Source: Anaerolineales bacterium UBA5195
GTDB taxonomy: Bacteria; Chloroflexota; Anaerolineae; Anaerolineales; Villigracilaceae
NCBI GenBank assembly: GCA_002412925.1
Contig: DHVZ01000011.1
Location: 225,228 to 289,227, forward strand
DNA length: 64,000 bases
Direction: 5' to 3'
This document shows, one piece after another, positions 15,139 to 23,626 of the stretch. The first letter of the stretch is position 1. The number at the start of each line of letters is the position of its first letter. The position numbers were made by a program, and so were the translations under genes. The notes beneath the pieces were generated by a model. The model did no database searches and was not told the origin of the DNA. It was given only the letters and a program-made list of their open reading frames with translations.

Positions 15139-16344
15139 ATGGATTTTCACGGTGATGATGGCATTACCCGCCGGATGGCGGTTTTGAAGCAGCGGGTGCA
15201 AGGGATGCGCGACCACGACTTTTATTTTTACAATCAGCCGATGCAAGAAGTGCTGGGCGGCTCAAAAGTGATCGTCAATGGCCGTGAAATGGGTATGTAT
15301 GCTTCGTATAGCTACCTGGGTTTGATTGGTCATCCCCGCATCAACGCCGCTGCGAAGGCTGCTGTGGACAAATTCGGTACCGGCACACATGGCGTGCGTA
15401 CGCTGGCCGGGTCGTTATCCATCCACCGCGAACTGGAAGAGACAATTGCAGACTTTAAACGTGCTGAAGATGCGGTCACCTTTACTTCAGGATATGTCAC
15501 TAATTTGACGGTAATTTCCACGTTGATGGGGCGCGGCGATTATGTGCTCTCTGACAAGCTGAACCATGCCTCCATTGTCGATGGCTGCCTGATGTCTGGG
15601 GCGGAATTCCGGCGTTTCAAACATAATGATATGGATGACCTTGAAAAACGCCTCCAGCAGGTGCCAGAGGGCGCGACGAAACTGGTGATTGCCGATGCGG
15701 TCTTCAGCATGGACGGCGACGTGATCGATTTGCCAAACATGGTGGCAATCTGCCGCAAGTACGGCGCTTACCTGATGATGGATGAGGCGCATTCTGTGGG
15801 AGTGCTTGGGAAGACTGGGCGCGGTATCGAAGAACACTATGACCTGTGGGGCAGCGTTGATATTAAAATGGGCACGCTCAGCAAGACCATCCCCTCGGTG
15901 GGGGGGTATATTGCCGGGAAGAAAGAACTGATTGATTTCCTGCGGCATGGCTCACGCGCCTATATTTTTTCAGCGGCCTTGCCGCCCGGGCAGGCTGCTG
16001 CTGCCAACGAAGCTTTCAAAGTCATTCTGGATGAACCCTGGCGGATCGAGAAACTCGAGGCCAATGCGCAGCAATTTATTAGGGGTCTAAAAGGGATGGG
16101 CTTTGATACCATGCTGACAACGACCGCGATTGTCCCTGTCTTGTGCGGTACGGATGAGCGCGCTTTTGCGCTGACCCAGGCGGCCCAGCGCAACGATGTC
16201 TTTGTCTTGCCGGTTGTTTCCCCGGCCGTACCCGAAGGCCTCGCACGCTTGCGTGCCACGGTGCTGGCTTCGCATGAACCGGGCGAAATTCAGCGTGCGA
16301 TGGATATTATCGGCAGGGCGGGCAAGGAAATTGGGATTATCTAA
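15139..16344 (+). CDS. Alpha-oxoamine synthase family PLP enzyme (KBL/BioF/SPT type)
   Basis: Protein of 401 aa. Members condense an amino acid with an acyl-CoA with loss of CO2: glycine C-acetyltransferase, BioF or serine palmitoyltransferase. Visible residues: the FTSGYVTN glycine-rich turn, LNHASIVDG, DEAHSVGVLGKTGRG (Asp215 and His218 contact the cofactor) and GTLSKTIPSVGGY with the PLP lysine Lys249. The ATG at 15139 follows AAAGGAGCGCGGC. It is monocistronic, bounded by a MITE-like copy and a strong terminator, with no biotin, threonine or lipid genes nearby, so the substrate cannot be assigned from context. Confidence 0.88.
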   Translation: MDFHGDDGITRRMAVLKQRVQGMRDHDFYFYNQPMQEVLGGSKVIVNGREMGMYASYSYLGLIGHPRINAAAKAAVDKFGTGTHGVRTLAGSLSIHRELEETIADFKRAEDAVTFTSGYVTNLTVISTLMGRGDYVLSDKLNHASIVDGCLMSGAEFRRFKHNDMDDLEKRLQQVPEGATKLVIADAVFSMDGDVIDLPNMVAICRKYGAYLMMDEAHSVGVLGKTGRGIEEHYDLWGSVDIKMGTLSKTIPSVGGYIAGKKELIDFLRHGSRAYIFSAALPPGQAAAANEAFKVILDEPWRIEKLEANAQQFIRGLKGMGFDTMLTTTAIVPVLCGTDERAFALTQAAQRNDVFVLPVVSPAVPEGLARLRATVLASHEPGEIQRAMDIIGRAGKEIGII

Positions 16345-16381
16345 ACCAAAAGGGCGACCGAAGCAGGGTCGCCCTTTTGGT
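16345..16381 (+). terminator. Terminator of the oxoamine synthase gene
   Basis: Perfect 15-bp stem ACCAAAAGGGCGACC / GGTCGCCCTTTTGGT with loop GAAGCAG, starting at the stop codon. Confidence 0.85.
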
Positions 16382-16434
16382 ATCAGCAGTACTTCACGAA
16401 AGATGGAAGACTTCCCGATTTTGAGTGCGTGGCG
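16382..16434. repeat. MITE-like element, copy 5 (left half only)
   Basis: ATCAGCAGTACTTCACGAAA followed by CCCGATTTTGAGTGCGTGGCG; the right half is missing. It abuts the previous terminator and lies 23 bp from the 3' end of the kinase gene. Confidence 0.6.
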
Positions 16435-16456
16435 ACAATTATCAAAACAGCCAGAT

Positions 16457-18064
16457 TTAAGCTCCCTGAACAGATGGGTAGGGGTTTGGGATTTCCACTT
16501 CCAAAACGACGCCCCCTTCAGGCGGCGACTCAATCTTCATTGACCCGCCTAATAAGGCGACCCGCTCGCTGATACTGATCAGGCCGAAATGCTTGTGCTC
16601 TGACAAGTTGGACAGATCGGGGAGAACGGTAAAACCTTTCCCGTCATCTTTGCAGCGGAAAAGCAGGCTGGTGGTGGGAGTGCGTTGGACCGTTAAGGAA
16701 ACATGCTTTGCATCTGCATGTTTGCGCACATTGTTTAACCCTTCTTGGACGATGCGAAAGACCGAAAGCTCAATTGCCTCTGGCAGGCGTCCCAGCGCAG
16801 AATCAATCTCCAGATTCAATAGGATGCCATTACGTTCAGACCAATCCTGCGCATAAGAATGGATGGCTGCGGGAAGCCCATGGCTGTCAATGGTTGGGGG
16901 ACGCAGGTCACTGCAGAGTTGGCGCAGGTCGCTGATCACCTGGCGGATCCCATTCCGGATTTCCGCTATTTCAGCCGGATGTTCGAGGATTCTTTCATCA
17001 TGTTCGGCTTCTTCAAGCATATAGATGTAACTTAACAGATCCTGGATGGCCTGGTCGTGCAATTCGCGGGCCAGGGCCTTGCGTTCCTGTTCGCGCTCGG
17101 TCATTAAACGCAATTGCGTTGCCTGCAAGGCCGCATTGAGTTGATCCAAGGCGCCCACCTGCTTATGCAGCCGCTCGACGAGCTGTTGGTTCAATGAATC
17201 TTTTGCTTCAAGGCTCCTGCGTAATGAGGTTTGAACGCTATGGAGTTCCTCCGATTGCCGCTGGGCCTTGTGGTAATTCTCAAGCGCCCAGATGATCGGT
17301 GTGATCTGTTCACGGTTCGATGTGCCGACAATTAATTCAACAATATCATGTGGTGTGCATTTGACTGTAACCCGTTCTGTTGCCAGCCTGCCTTCGTAGA
17401 GAACCAGAATGCGATCTGTGACCGCGAATAAATGCTTAAGGTTATCGCTGCTGATGATGATCGCCGTGCCTTGCCCGGATAATTCTTGGATTCGTTCCAG
17501 CAAAATTTGTTGACGTTGGAAACTTAATGTGGCAAAAGGGTCATCGAGCAGGAGCAACCTGGCCGGTTCACACAGGGCGCGAGCGATGGATACCACCTGC
17601 CGTTGTTCGTCTGACAGGTTTGCTGCGCGCGCATTTAATAAGTTTTCTGGCAGATCAAAATCGGCCAACAGTTCGCAAGCCCGCCGGTGCATTTTATTCC
17701 AGTCTGGCAGGCCAATCCTGGAAGGCCAACAAATTTCCCTCCCAAGGAAAATATTATGGGTGACGTCAAGATTTTCTACAATTTGGGGGCTTTGGTTAAC
17801 CAGCTCGATTCCCTTTTGTCGTGCTCTCGAAGGGGTGAGCGTGGTCATTTGCCATCCATCCAAATATATTTCTCCGCCAGTGGGAGAGTGCGCTCCAAAT
17901 AACATCTGAAGCAGTGTTGACTTCCCCGCGCCGCGTTGGCCGACAACTCCCAAGACTTCTCCCGAATTCATGGTGAAAGAAATGCCATCCAGCGCCAGGA
18001 GCCCGCCAAACTTTTTTGAGAGATTTGTGACACGCAACAAGGGTCTAACCATGTTCTTTGTCAT
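16457..18064 (-). CDS. Soluble histidine kinase with an N-terminal degenerate sugar-ABC ATPase domain
   Basis: Protein of 535 aa, no membrane helix. Residues 8-245 are an ABC cassette resembling the first cassette of sugar-importer ATPases: Walker A GQRGAGKST (42-50), LSDEQRQVVSIARAL signature (150-164), Walker B LLLLDDP (171-176). The catalytic Glu after Walker B is Asp (LLLDDP for LLLDEP) and the switch His is Ser (IISSDNL for ISHKLR), so it may bind but poorly hydrolyse ATP. Residues 262-335 form a coiled coil; then HisKA_3 RELHDQAIQDLL with phospho-acceptor His336, N box EGLNNVRKHA (441-450) and G box DDGKGF. This is a NarL-type kinase. The adjacent permease and REC-HTH-REC regulator are likely partners. 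The start is the ATG at 18064; MVRPLL at 18052 is possible. Neither has a clear ribosome site. Confidence 0.88.
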   Translation of the reverse strand: MTKNMVRPLLRVTNLSKKFGGLLALDGISFTMNSGEVLGVVGQRGAGKSTLLQMLFGAHSPTGGEIYLDGWQMTTLTPSRARQKGIELVNQSPQIVENLDVTHNIFLGREICWPSRIGLPDWNKMHRRACELLADFDLPENLLNARAANLSDEQRQVVSIARALCEPARLLLLDDPFATLSFQRQQILLERIQELSGQGTAIIISSDNLKHLFAVTDRILVLYEGRLATERVTVKCTPHDIVELIVGTSNREQITPIIWALENYHKAQRQSEELHSVQTSLRRSLEAKDSLNQQLVERLHKQVGALDQLNAALQATQLRLMTEREQERKALARELHDQAIQDLLSYIYMLEEAEHDERILEHPAEIAEIRNGIRQVISDLRQLCSDLRPPTIDSHGLPAAIHSYAQDWSERNGILLNLEIDSALGRLPEAIELSVFRIVQEGLNNVRKHADAKHVSLTVQRTPTTSLLFRCKDDGKGFTVLPDLSNLSEHKHFGLISISERVALLGGSMKIESPPEGGVVLEVEIPNPYPSVQGA

Positions 18065-18080
18065 TTCATCAGTATATCAA

Positions 18081-18116
18081 AAACCTGAGAGCGATACCAG
18101 CAGCGCCCTCAGGTTT
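18081..18116 (-). terminator. Terminator-like hairpin between permease and kinase genes
   Basis: On the minus strand AAACCTGAG pairs with CTCAGGTTT (9 bp) and is followed by TTTTTGATATACTG. It would cut read-through from the transporter into the kinase gene. TATACT in the same tract could be a -10 box for a nearly leaderless kinase mRNA. Confidence 0.6.
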
Positions 18117-18159
18117 GGTGTACATTGTATAAAAACTGTTCAGCATCAATTCACTGTGA

Positions 18160-19383
18160 TTAAGCTCTGTTGCGGGTCGCAACATCAAAGATCACAGCGA
18201 CTGCCAGGACAACACCCCTCGCGATGTACTGGTAGGAGATGCCGAGCCCCATCAGGTTCATCCCGCTGGTCAATGACATCATCACCAACGCGCCGATGAT
18301 CGACCCGACTACTTTGCCAATGCCGCCCGCGGGTGATACGCCGCCGACAAAAGCTGCCGCGATGGCGTCCAATTCCCAAAGAGACCCAGCGGTGGTTGTA
18401 GCTGACTGCAAGCGGGAGGCGAACAAGATGCCAGCCAGGGCCGATAACATTCCCATTGAACCGAAAACCACATAGGTGATTTTCTTGACGCTGATGCCGC
18501 TCAAGTTCGCCGCTTCAGGGTTGCCCCCGACAGCGTAAATATGTCTGCCGAGCACCGTCTTCGACGCGATGAAATCGTAGATTAGAACCACGATCAAGAC
18601 GATGACTGCCGTCCATGAGAGGCCTTGGTAGCCTGCCAGGAGCCAGGTGACCCCGCCGATTAAAGCCGAGATGAACACCAATTTAATAATGAATAGTTCC
18701 ATTGGCAGTACTTCAAAGTTATAGTCCTGCTTCTTCCTGCGGCTGCTGATTTCGCCCATGATGAGCAAAATAATGGCCAGCACGCCGAGGATGAGCGTTA
18801 ATTTATGCACGCCTGGCAAAAACAAACTTTCGGCAGAGAAAATATCAGGGATAAAGCCGTTGCCAATCGCGTTAAAAACTTTATCTGGAATAATGATCGT
18901 GCCGGTGCCCTCTGTCACAACCAGGATGGCTCCCCGGTAAATCAACCAGCCGGCCAAGGTGGCAACAAAGGCCGGAATTCCCAGTTGCGCCACCAGGAAA
19001 GCAATGATCATCCCGGCCAGAAGGCCGAGCACCAGGGTCAAGGGGATGGCCAAATAAACCGGCAAATTCCACTGTACCATGGCGATCGCCGCTACCGCGC
19101 CGAGAAAGCCGCCGAGAAAACCAACCGACAGGTCGATATGCCGGATGACAATCACCAGCGTCATCCCGACAGCCAGGACCGCAATATACCCCGTTTGATT
19201 AACCAGGTTGACGATGTTTCTCGATGAGATAAAAGTGCCCTTTGTGGTGATTGTGAAGATTGCCATGATCACAAACAAGGCGATCCACATGCCGTATTCA
19301 CGGACATTTTGCTGTAGTACTCTCTGTGCATCGGCGAAGAACGATGGTTTGATTTTTGGTGCGTTTTCGATCTGTGATGACAT
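18160..19383 (-). CDS. Sugar ABC transporter permease (MmsB/XylH type)
   Basis: Permease of 407 aa with ten or so membrane helices of the ribose/xylose importer family (BPD_transp_2). Characteristic segments are VLAVGMTLVIVIRHIDLSVGFLGG, VGGNPEAANLSGI (coupling helix that docks on the ATPase) and the glycine-rich end GGVSPAGGIGKVVGSIIGALVMMSL. The length above 390 aa matches the multiple-monosaccharide MmsB group. It starts at the ATG at 19383 with AGGAGGCTTAAG, 11 bp after the ATPase gene. It would form the membrane channel for sugars delivered by the tandem binding lipoprotein. Confidence 0.92.
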   Translation of the reverse strand: MSSQIENAPKIKPSFFADAQRVLQQNVREYGMWIALFVIMAIFTITTKGTFISSRNIVNLVNQTGYIAVLAVGMTLVIVIRHIDLSVGFLGGFLGAVAAIAMVQWNLPVYLAIPLTLVLGLLAGMIIAFLVAQLGIPAFVATLAGWLIYRGAILVVTEGTGTIIIPDKVFNAIGNGFIPDIFSAESLFLPGVHKLTLILGVLAIILLIMGEISSRRKKQDYNFEVLPMELFIIKLVFISALIGGVTWLLAGYQGLSWTAVIVLIVVLIYDFIASKTVLGRHIYAVGGNPEAANLSGISVKKITYVVFGSMGMLSALAGILFASRLQSATTTAGSLWELDAIAAAFVGGVSPAGGIGKVVGSIIGALVMMSLTSGMNLMGLGISYQYIARGVVLAVAVIFDVATRNRA

Positions 19384-19394
19384 CTTAAGCCTCC

Positions 19395-20921
19395 TCAGTT
19401 TGTGGCCAACTGCATGATCTTTTCTTGCGTCGCTTCCTCAATCGGCAGTTCGCCGGTGATTTTACCGGAGGAAACAATGTACACTCTGTCACTCATCCCC
19501 AGGATCTCGGGCAATTCGGATGAAATCATGATGATGCTCATACCCTGTTGGACCAGCTTGGTCATGATGGTGTAAATTTCATATTTGGCGCCGACATCGA
19601 TGCCGCGCGTTGGCTCATCCAGAATTAATACGCCCGGTTTGACAAACAACCATTTTCCCAGGGATACTTTCTGCTGATTTCCACCGCTTAAATTTGAGAC
19701 CTTCTGTTCAATGCTCGGCGTTTTTATATTGAGAGAACCTTTGTATTCATTTGCAACTTTAATTTCAGCATTTTCGTTGACAACGCCTCGATTGGCAACT
19801 TCCTGTAAGTTTGCCAGGCTGATATTTTGCTTGACATCCTGGATCAAAATCAGGCCGTCGCCTTTTCTGTCTTCCGTTACATAGGCCATTCCTGCGGAGA
19901 TTGCGCCGGATGTATGGCCGAAATGTTTCTTCTCACCTTTGATATACATTTCGCCGCTGACTCTATAGCCATCCGGGTTTCCAAACAGGCTCAAAGCCAG
20001 CTCCGTGCGTCCGGATCCCATCAACCCCGCAAAACCGACGATTTCCCCTTTTCGGACATTGAAGTTAATATCCTTGAGAATATCTCTCCCGAGTGCAGGG
20101 TTGTAGGCATTCCAGCCTCTCACCTCCAACACGATTTCTCCGGGCTGCTTGTGTTCTCTCGATGGGTAGATGTTATCAATTTCACGTCCGACCATGTGCT
20201 TGATCAGCACACTTTCTGATACTTCGCCTTTTTTGGCATCCAGGGTACAAATGGTCTGACCATCGCGCAAAACGGTGATTGTGTCGGCAATTGCGATGAC
20301 TTCTCTCAACTTGTGCGAAATCATGATGCAAGTCACCCCATGGTTCTTTAGCTCGCGTAAAAGATTTAACAAGTTTTCGCTGTCATCTTCGTTGAGCGCT
20401 GCAGTTGGTTCATCTAAAATTAATAATTTCACTTCCTTGCTCAGTGCCTTTGCAATTTCGATCAATTGCTGTTTCCCCACGCCCAAATCCTTGACTTTTG
20501 CTGCCGGATTTACATCCAGCCTGACTTTCTTTAACGCCTCGACCGCTCTTTTAATCGTTTCATTCCAGTCAACCGTAAAACCATTTGCGCTTTTAATCTC
20601 GTTTCCGAGAAAAATGTTCTCATAGACTGTCATCTCAGGGACAAGCGCTAATTCCTGGTAAATAATAGCGATACCGGCTTTTTCACTGTCGCTGATGCCG
20701 TTAAATTTTTGGATTTCCCCACCGAACAGGATATCTCCGCTATAGTCGCCGTGAGGATATACTCCGCTCAATACTTTCATCAGAGTAGATTTACCCGCCC
20801 CATTTTCACCGACCAGGCAGTGAATTTCTCCCTGGGCAACTTGAAAGCTAACGTTGTTTAAAGCTTTCACGCCAGGGAAGACCTTGGTAATGTTTTTCAT
20901 CTCTAACAGAGGTGTCTTCAT
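19395..20921 (-). CDS. Sugar ABC transporter ATPase with two cassettes (MmsA/XylG type)
   Basis: Protein of 508 aa with two ABC cassettes fused head to tail. Cassette 1: Walker A GENGAGKST, LGVGKQQLIEIAKAL, LLILDEPTAAL, ISHKLREV. Cassette 2: degenerate P-loop GLMGSGRTEL, LSGGNQQKVSLGKWL, LILDEPTRGIDVGAKYEIY. The weakened second P-loop is normal for MglA/XylG/MmsA. The ATG at 20921 (MKTPLLEMKN) follows GGGAGTTGGGACTGCT; a frame extending to 20993 would cross the stem-loop. It drives the permease encoded 11 bp downstream. It is the best comparison for the degenerate cassette in the kinase gene. Confidence 0.93.
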   Translation of the reverse strand: MKTPLLEMKNITKVFPGVKALNNVSFQVAQGEIHCLVGENGAGKSTLMKVLSGVYPHGDYSGDILFGGEIQKFNGISDSEKAGIAIIYQELALVPEMTVYENIFLGNEIKSANGFTVDWNETIKRAVEALKKVRLDVNPAAKVKDLGVGKQQLIEIAKALSKEVKLLILDEPTAALNEDDSENLLNLLRELKNHGVTCIMISHKLREVIAIADTITVLRDGQTICTLDAKKGEVSESVLIKHMVGREIDNIYPSREHKQPGEIVLEVRGWNAYNPALGRDILKDINFNVRKGEIVGFAGLMGSGRTELALSLFGNPDGYRVSGEMYIKGEKKHFGHTSGAISAGMAYVTEDRKGDGLILIQDVKQNISLANLQEVANRGVVNENAEIKVANEYKGSLNIKTPSIEQKVSNLSGGNQQKVSLGKWLFVKPGVLILDEPTRGIDVGAKYEIYTIMTKLVQQGMSIIMISSELPEILGMSDRVYIVSSGKITGELPIEEATQEKIMQLATN

Positions 20922-20965
20922 AGCAGTCCCAACTCCCAAAGAACACAAAATGATATAGAGAATTA

Positions 20966-21003
20966 TACAGGAATAGTGGCGATTTTCCACCACTATTCCT
21001 GTA
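20966..21003 (-). promoter_or_regulatory. Intercistronic stem-loop between binding protein and ATPase genes
   Basis: A 14-bp perfect stem TACAGGAATAGTGG / CCACTATTCCTGTA with a 10-nt loop, 19 bp after the binding-protein stop, no T-run. Such hairpins usually protect the 3' end of the binding-protein mRNA and give it higher expression than the transporter genes. Confidence 0.65.
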
Positions 21004-21021
21004 TTGACTAACTGCTATTTC

Positions 21022-23175
21022 TTAGGGCAGGCCGGTGAAATCAGTCGCCGGATAGTAACCGGAGTCGACGATCGCGGCTTTGACGTTGTCTTTGGTGACG
21101 GTCACAATCGCGGACGGCTTGGCGGGAACATCGATTTTGCCGTTGTTATAGGAATTGGTCTTCTCGGGAGTCTTGCCTTCGAGGAAGGCCACGGCCGCGG
21201 TGATGGCATCGGCAACGAGGGTGCGGACATCCTTCAGGACGGTCATCGACTGCTTGCCATCGATGATGTACTGGACGGAGGCTTTTTCAGCATCCTGGCC
21301 GGTGATGTAGTACATCGTGACATCTTTGTCAGCGGCGAAGGCATCGGCAATCGCGCGGGCGGTGCCATCGTTCGGGGCTGCGATGAAGACGGTGCCCTTA
21401 TCGGCGGCGGCGGCGGTCGTCAGGTTGGCTTCAGCCAAATTCTTGGCGTCGTTGAAGCTCCAGTTGGTCGTTACCTGACCAATGATCTTGCCCATTTCTT
21501 CGCGGGTCAGGGTGGCCTTGTCTTTCAGGGCCACGGCTTCGCTGGAGTTCTTGATGACGAAGGTGCCATCGGCGATCTTGGGCTGCAGGACACTCCAGGC
21601 GCCTTCGAAGAATATGAAGGCGTTGTTGTCGGAGGCGGCGCCAGCATACAGGTACAGGTTGTTGCCCGTGCCAGTAGCTTTCGAAACCAGGTATTCACCC
21701 CAGGCAGCGCCCACGGCCATGCTGTCGAAGGTCACATAGTAATCGACCGATTCGGTTTCACGGATCAGACGGTCATAGGAGATGACCTTGATGCCAGCTT
21801 TGCGGGCTTCATCAGCGGCGGCGGCGGCAGCGGTGCCGTCCTGCGGGCAGATGATCAGAACTTTGATGCCCTGGCTGATCAGCGCTTCAACATTGGCCTT
21901 TTCCTTGGCGGAATCGCCCTGGCTGAAGAGGATCTGGACATTGTAGCCGGCTTTGGAGAGAGCATCCTTGAAGCGGGCCTCATCCTGGATCCAGCGGGGT
22001 TCATCCTTGGTGGGCAGAACGATACCAACGGGGATGGCAGCGCCACCTTCAATACCGGTGAAATCCTTGGCTTCATAGTAGCCAGAGTCGATGATCGCGG
22101 CTTTGACATTGTCTTGTGTCACGGTGACAATGGCAGACGGCTTGGCGGGAACATCAATTTTGCCGTTGTTGTAGGATGCGGTCTTCTCGGGCGTGCCACC
22201 CTTGAGGTAAGCAATCGCCGCGGTGATGGCGTCAGCCACGAGGGTGCGGACATCCTTCAAAACGGTCATCGACTGCTTGCCATCGATGACATACTGGACG
22301 GAGGCTTTTTCAGCATCCTGGCCGGAAATGTAGTAGGTTTTGACATCTTTGTCAGCGGCGAAGGCATCGGCAATCGCGCGGGCGGTGCCATCGTTCGGAG
22401 CGACGATGAAGACGGTGCCCTTGTCGGCGGCGGTGGCGGCGGTCAGATTGGCTTCAGCCAGGTTCTTGGCGACGTCAAATTTCCACTCGGTGGTGACCTG
22501 GCCGATGATCTTGGCCATTTCTTCGCGGGTCAGGGTGGCCTTGTCTTTCAGGGCAACAGCTTCGCTGGAGTTCTTGATGACGAAGGTGCCATCGGCGATC
22601 TTCGGTTGGAGCTTGTTCCAGGCGCCTTCGAAGAACAGGAAGGCGTTGTTGTCGGACGCGGCGCCAGCATACAGGTACAGGTTGTTGCCCGTGCCGGTGG
22701 CTTTCGAAACCAGGTAGTCGCCCCAGGCTTCGCCCACGGCAACGCTGTCGAAGGTCACGTAGAAATCGACCGATTCGGTGTCGCGGATCAGGCGGTCATA
22801 GGAGATGACCTTGATGCCAGCCTTGCGGGCTTCATCAGCGGCGGCGGCGGCGGCGGTGCCGTCCTGCGGGCAGATGATCAGAACTTTGACGCCCTGGCTG
22901 ATCAGCGCTTCAACGTTGGCCTTTTCCTTGGCGGAATCGCCCTGGCTGAAGAGGATCTGGACATCATAACCGGCTTTGGTGAGAGCGTCCTTGAAGCGGG
23001 TTTCGTCCTGGATCCAGCGGGGTTCGTCCTTGGTGGGGAGCACGATACCAACGGACAGTTTGCTTTCAGCAGGTTTGGCGGGTTCCGCAGTTGCGGCCGG
23101 GCCGCAGGCTGCCAGAACGGTTGAAGCAATGACCAGAATGGCCATCAAAGCAAAGAACATGTTCTTTCTAAACAT
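21022..23175 (-). CDS. Lipoprotein with two tandem sugar-binding domains (ChvE/XylF type)
   Basis: Protein of 717 aa; normal family members have one domain of about 340-370 aa. The signal ends in VLAAC with lipid-modified Cys24, then two complete periplasmic-binding-protein type I domains, each running from VGIVLPTKDEPRWIQDE to DNVKAAI(I/V)DSGYY. The repeat period is exactly 341 codons and I count about 33 differences over 334 aligned residues (about 90% identity). Both copies keep the ligand-site segments ICPQDGTAAAAAADEARKAG, VISYDRLIR, YAGAASDNNAF and APNDGTARAIADAF. The start is the ATG at 23175 (MFRKNMFFAL) after GGAGAGAAATACA. It lies upstream of ATPase and permease genes, so this is the extracellular receptor, probably for mono- or disaccharides. 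Confidence 0.93.
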   Translation of the reverse strand: MFRKNMFFALMAILVIASTVLAACGPAATAEPAKPAESKLSVGIVLPTKDEPRWIQDETRFKDALTKAGYDVQILFSQGDSAKEKANVEALISQGVKVLIICPQDGTAAAAAADEARKAGIKVISYDRLIRDTESVDFYVTFDSVAVGEAWGDYLVSKATGTGNNLYLYAGAASDNNAFLFFEGAWNKLQPKIADGTFVIKNSSEAVALKDKATLTREEMAKIIGQVTTEWKFDVAKNLAEANLTAATAADKGTVFIVAPNDGTARAIADAFAADKDVKTYYISGQDAEKASVQYVIDGKQSMTVLKDVRTLVADAITAAIAYLKGGTPEKTASYNNGKIDVPAKPSAIVTVTQDNVKAAIIDSGYYEAKDFTGIEGGAAIPVGIVLPTKDEPRWIQDEARFKDALSKAGYNVQILFSQGDSAKEKANVEALISQGIKVLIICPQDGTAAAAAADEARKAGIKVISYDRLIRETESVDYYVTFDSMAVGAAWGEYLVSKATGTGNNLYLYAGAASDNNAFIFFEGAWSVLQPKIADGTFVIKNSSEAVALKDKATLTREEMGKIIGQVTTNWSFNDAKNLAEANLTTAAAADKGTVFIAAPNDGTARAIADAFAADKDVTMYYITGQDAEKASVQYIIDGKQSMTVLKDVRTLVADAITAAVAFLEGKTPEKTNSYNNGKIDVPAKPSAIVTVTKDNVKAAIVDSGYYPATDFTGLP
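21025..23052 (-). repeat. Direct tandem duplication of 1023 bp inside the binding-protein gene
   Basis: The unit beginning at the codon at 23052 (V of VGIVLPTKDE) starts again at 22029, 1023 bp later, in frame. DNA similarity is high throughout with scattered, often synonymous, differences, so this is a true old duplication and not a misassembly of identical copies. Confidence 0.9.
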
Positions 23176-23626
23176 TGTATTTCTCTCCTTTTCCTTCATT
23201 ACCTTTATGTGTGAATGGGGAATTGCTTTGCAGATGTGTCACAGAGGTTGTGCCATTTATATATTTCTTGGTAGCCGTACCTCCTTCCTGACAAAAAGCG
23301 GATCGAGAGATGTGTGCCAAGAACATCTTGAATAAACAAAAGTTGACAATCCAATCTTGTCTATTCATTAGTAAAAGTTTAACGTTTTAAGAAAAGAGTT
23401 TTGTTATCCCTTCCCCCTATTCCCAATAGGGGATTCCCCCCTATTTTGATCCAATCCCTTGTGAAGATAATCCAAGTTGCTATGCCCGTCTCGGTCACAA
23501 ATTACGCTTTTCTGGAGCAGAATGCGCAATTCGTGACCTGGGGCATTATCGATTTCCAAAAACCATGCTGTGTTTGGGCAAAACCCTCACCCTGACATCT
23601 CCCATCGGGAGCACTAGATCTTTTGA
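23176..23626. other. Intergenic region upstream of the binding-protein gene
   Basis: No gene. Contains an inverted repeat GACAA-TCCAATC-TTGTC (23345-23361) and a C/G-rich tract CCCCCTATTCCCAATAGGGG (near 23411-23430), either of which could be an operator for the response regulator. No clear promoter was identified. Confidence 0.35.

Noticed and set aside
21025..23052. Repeat array as CRISPR
   Set aside because: Only two units of 1023 bp, coding and in frame. No short repeats with spacers exist anywhere in the window.
21004..23124. Open frame of 706 codons on the plus strand with internal repeats
   Set aside because: Mirror of the tandem binding-protein gene. Its repeats are only the complement of the duplicated domain.
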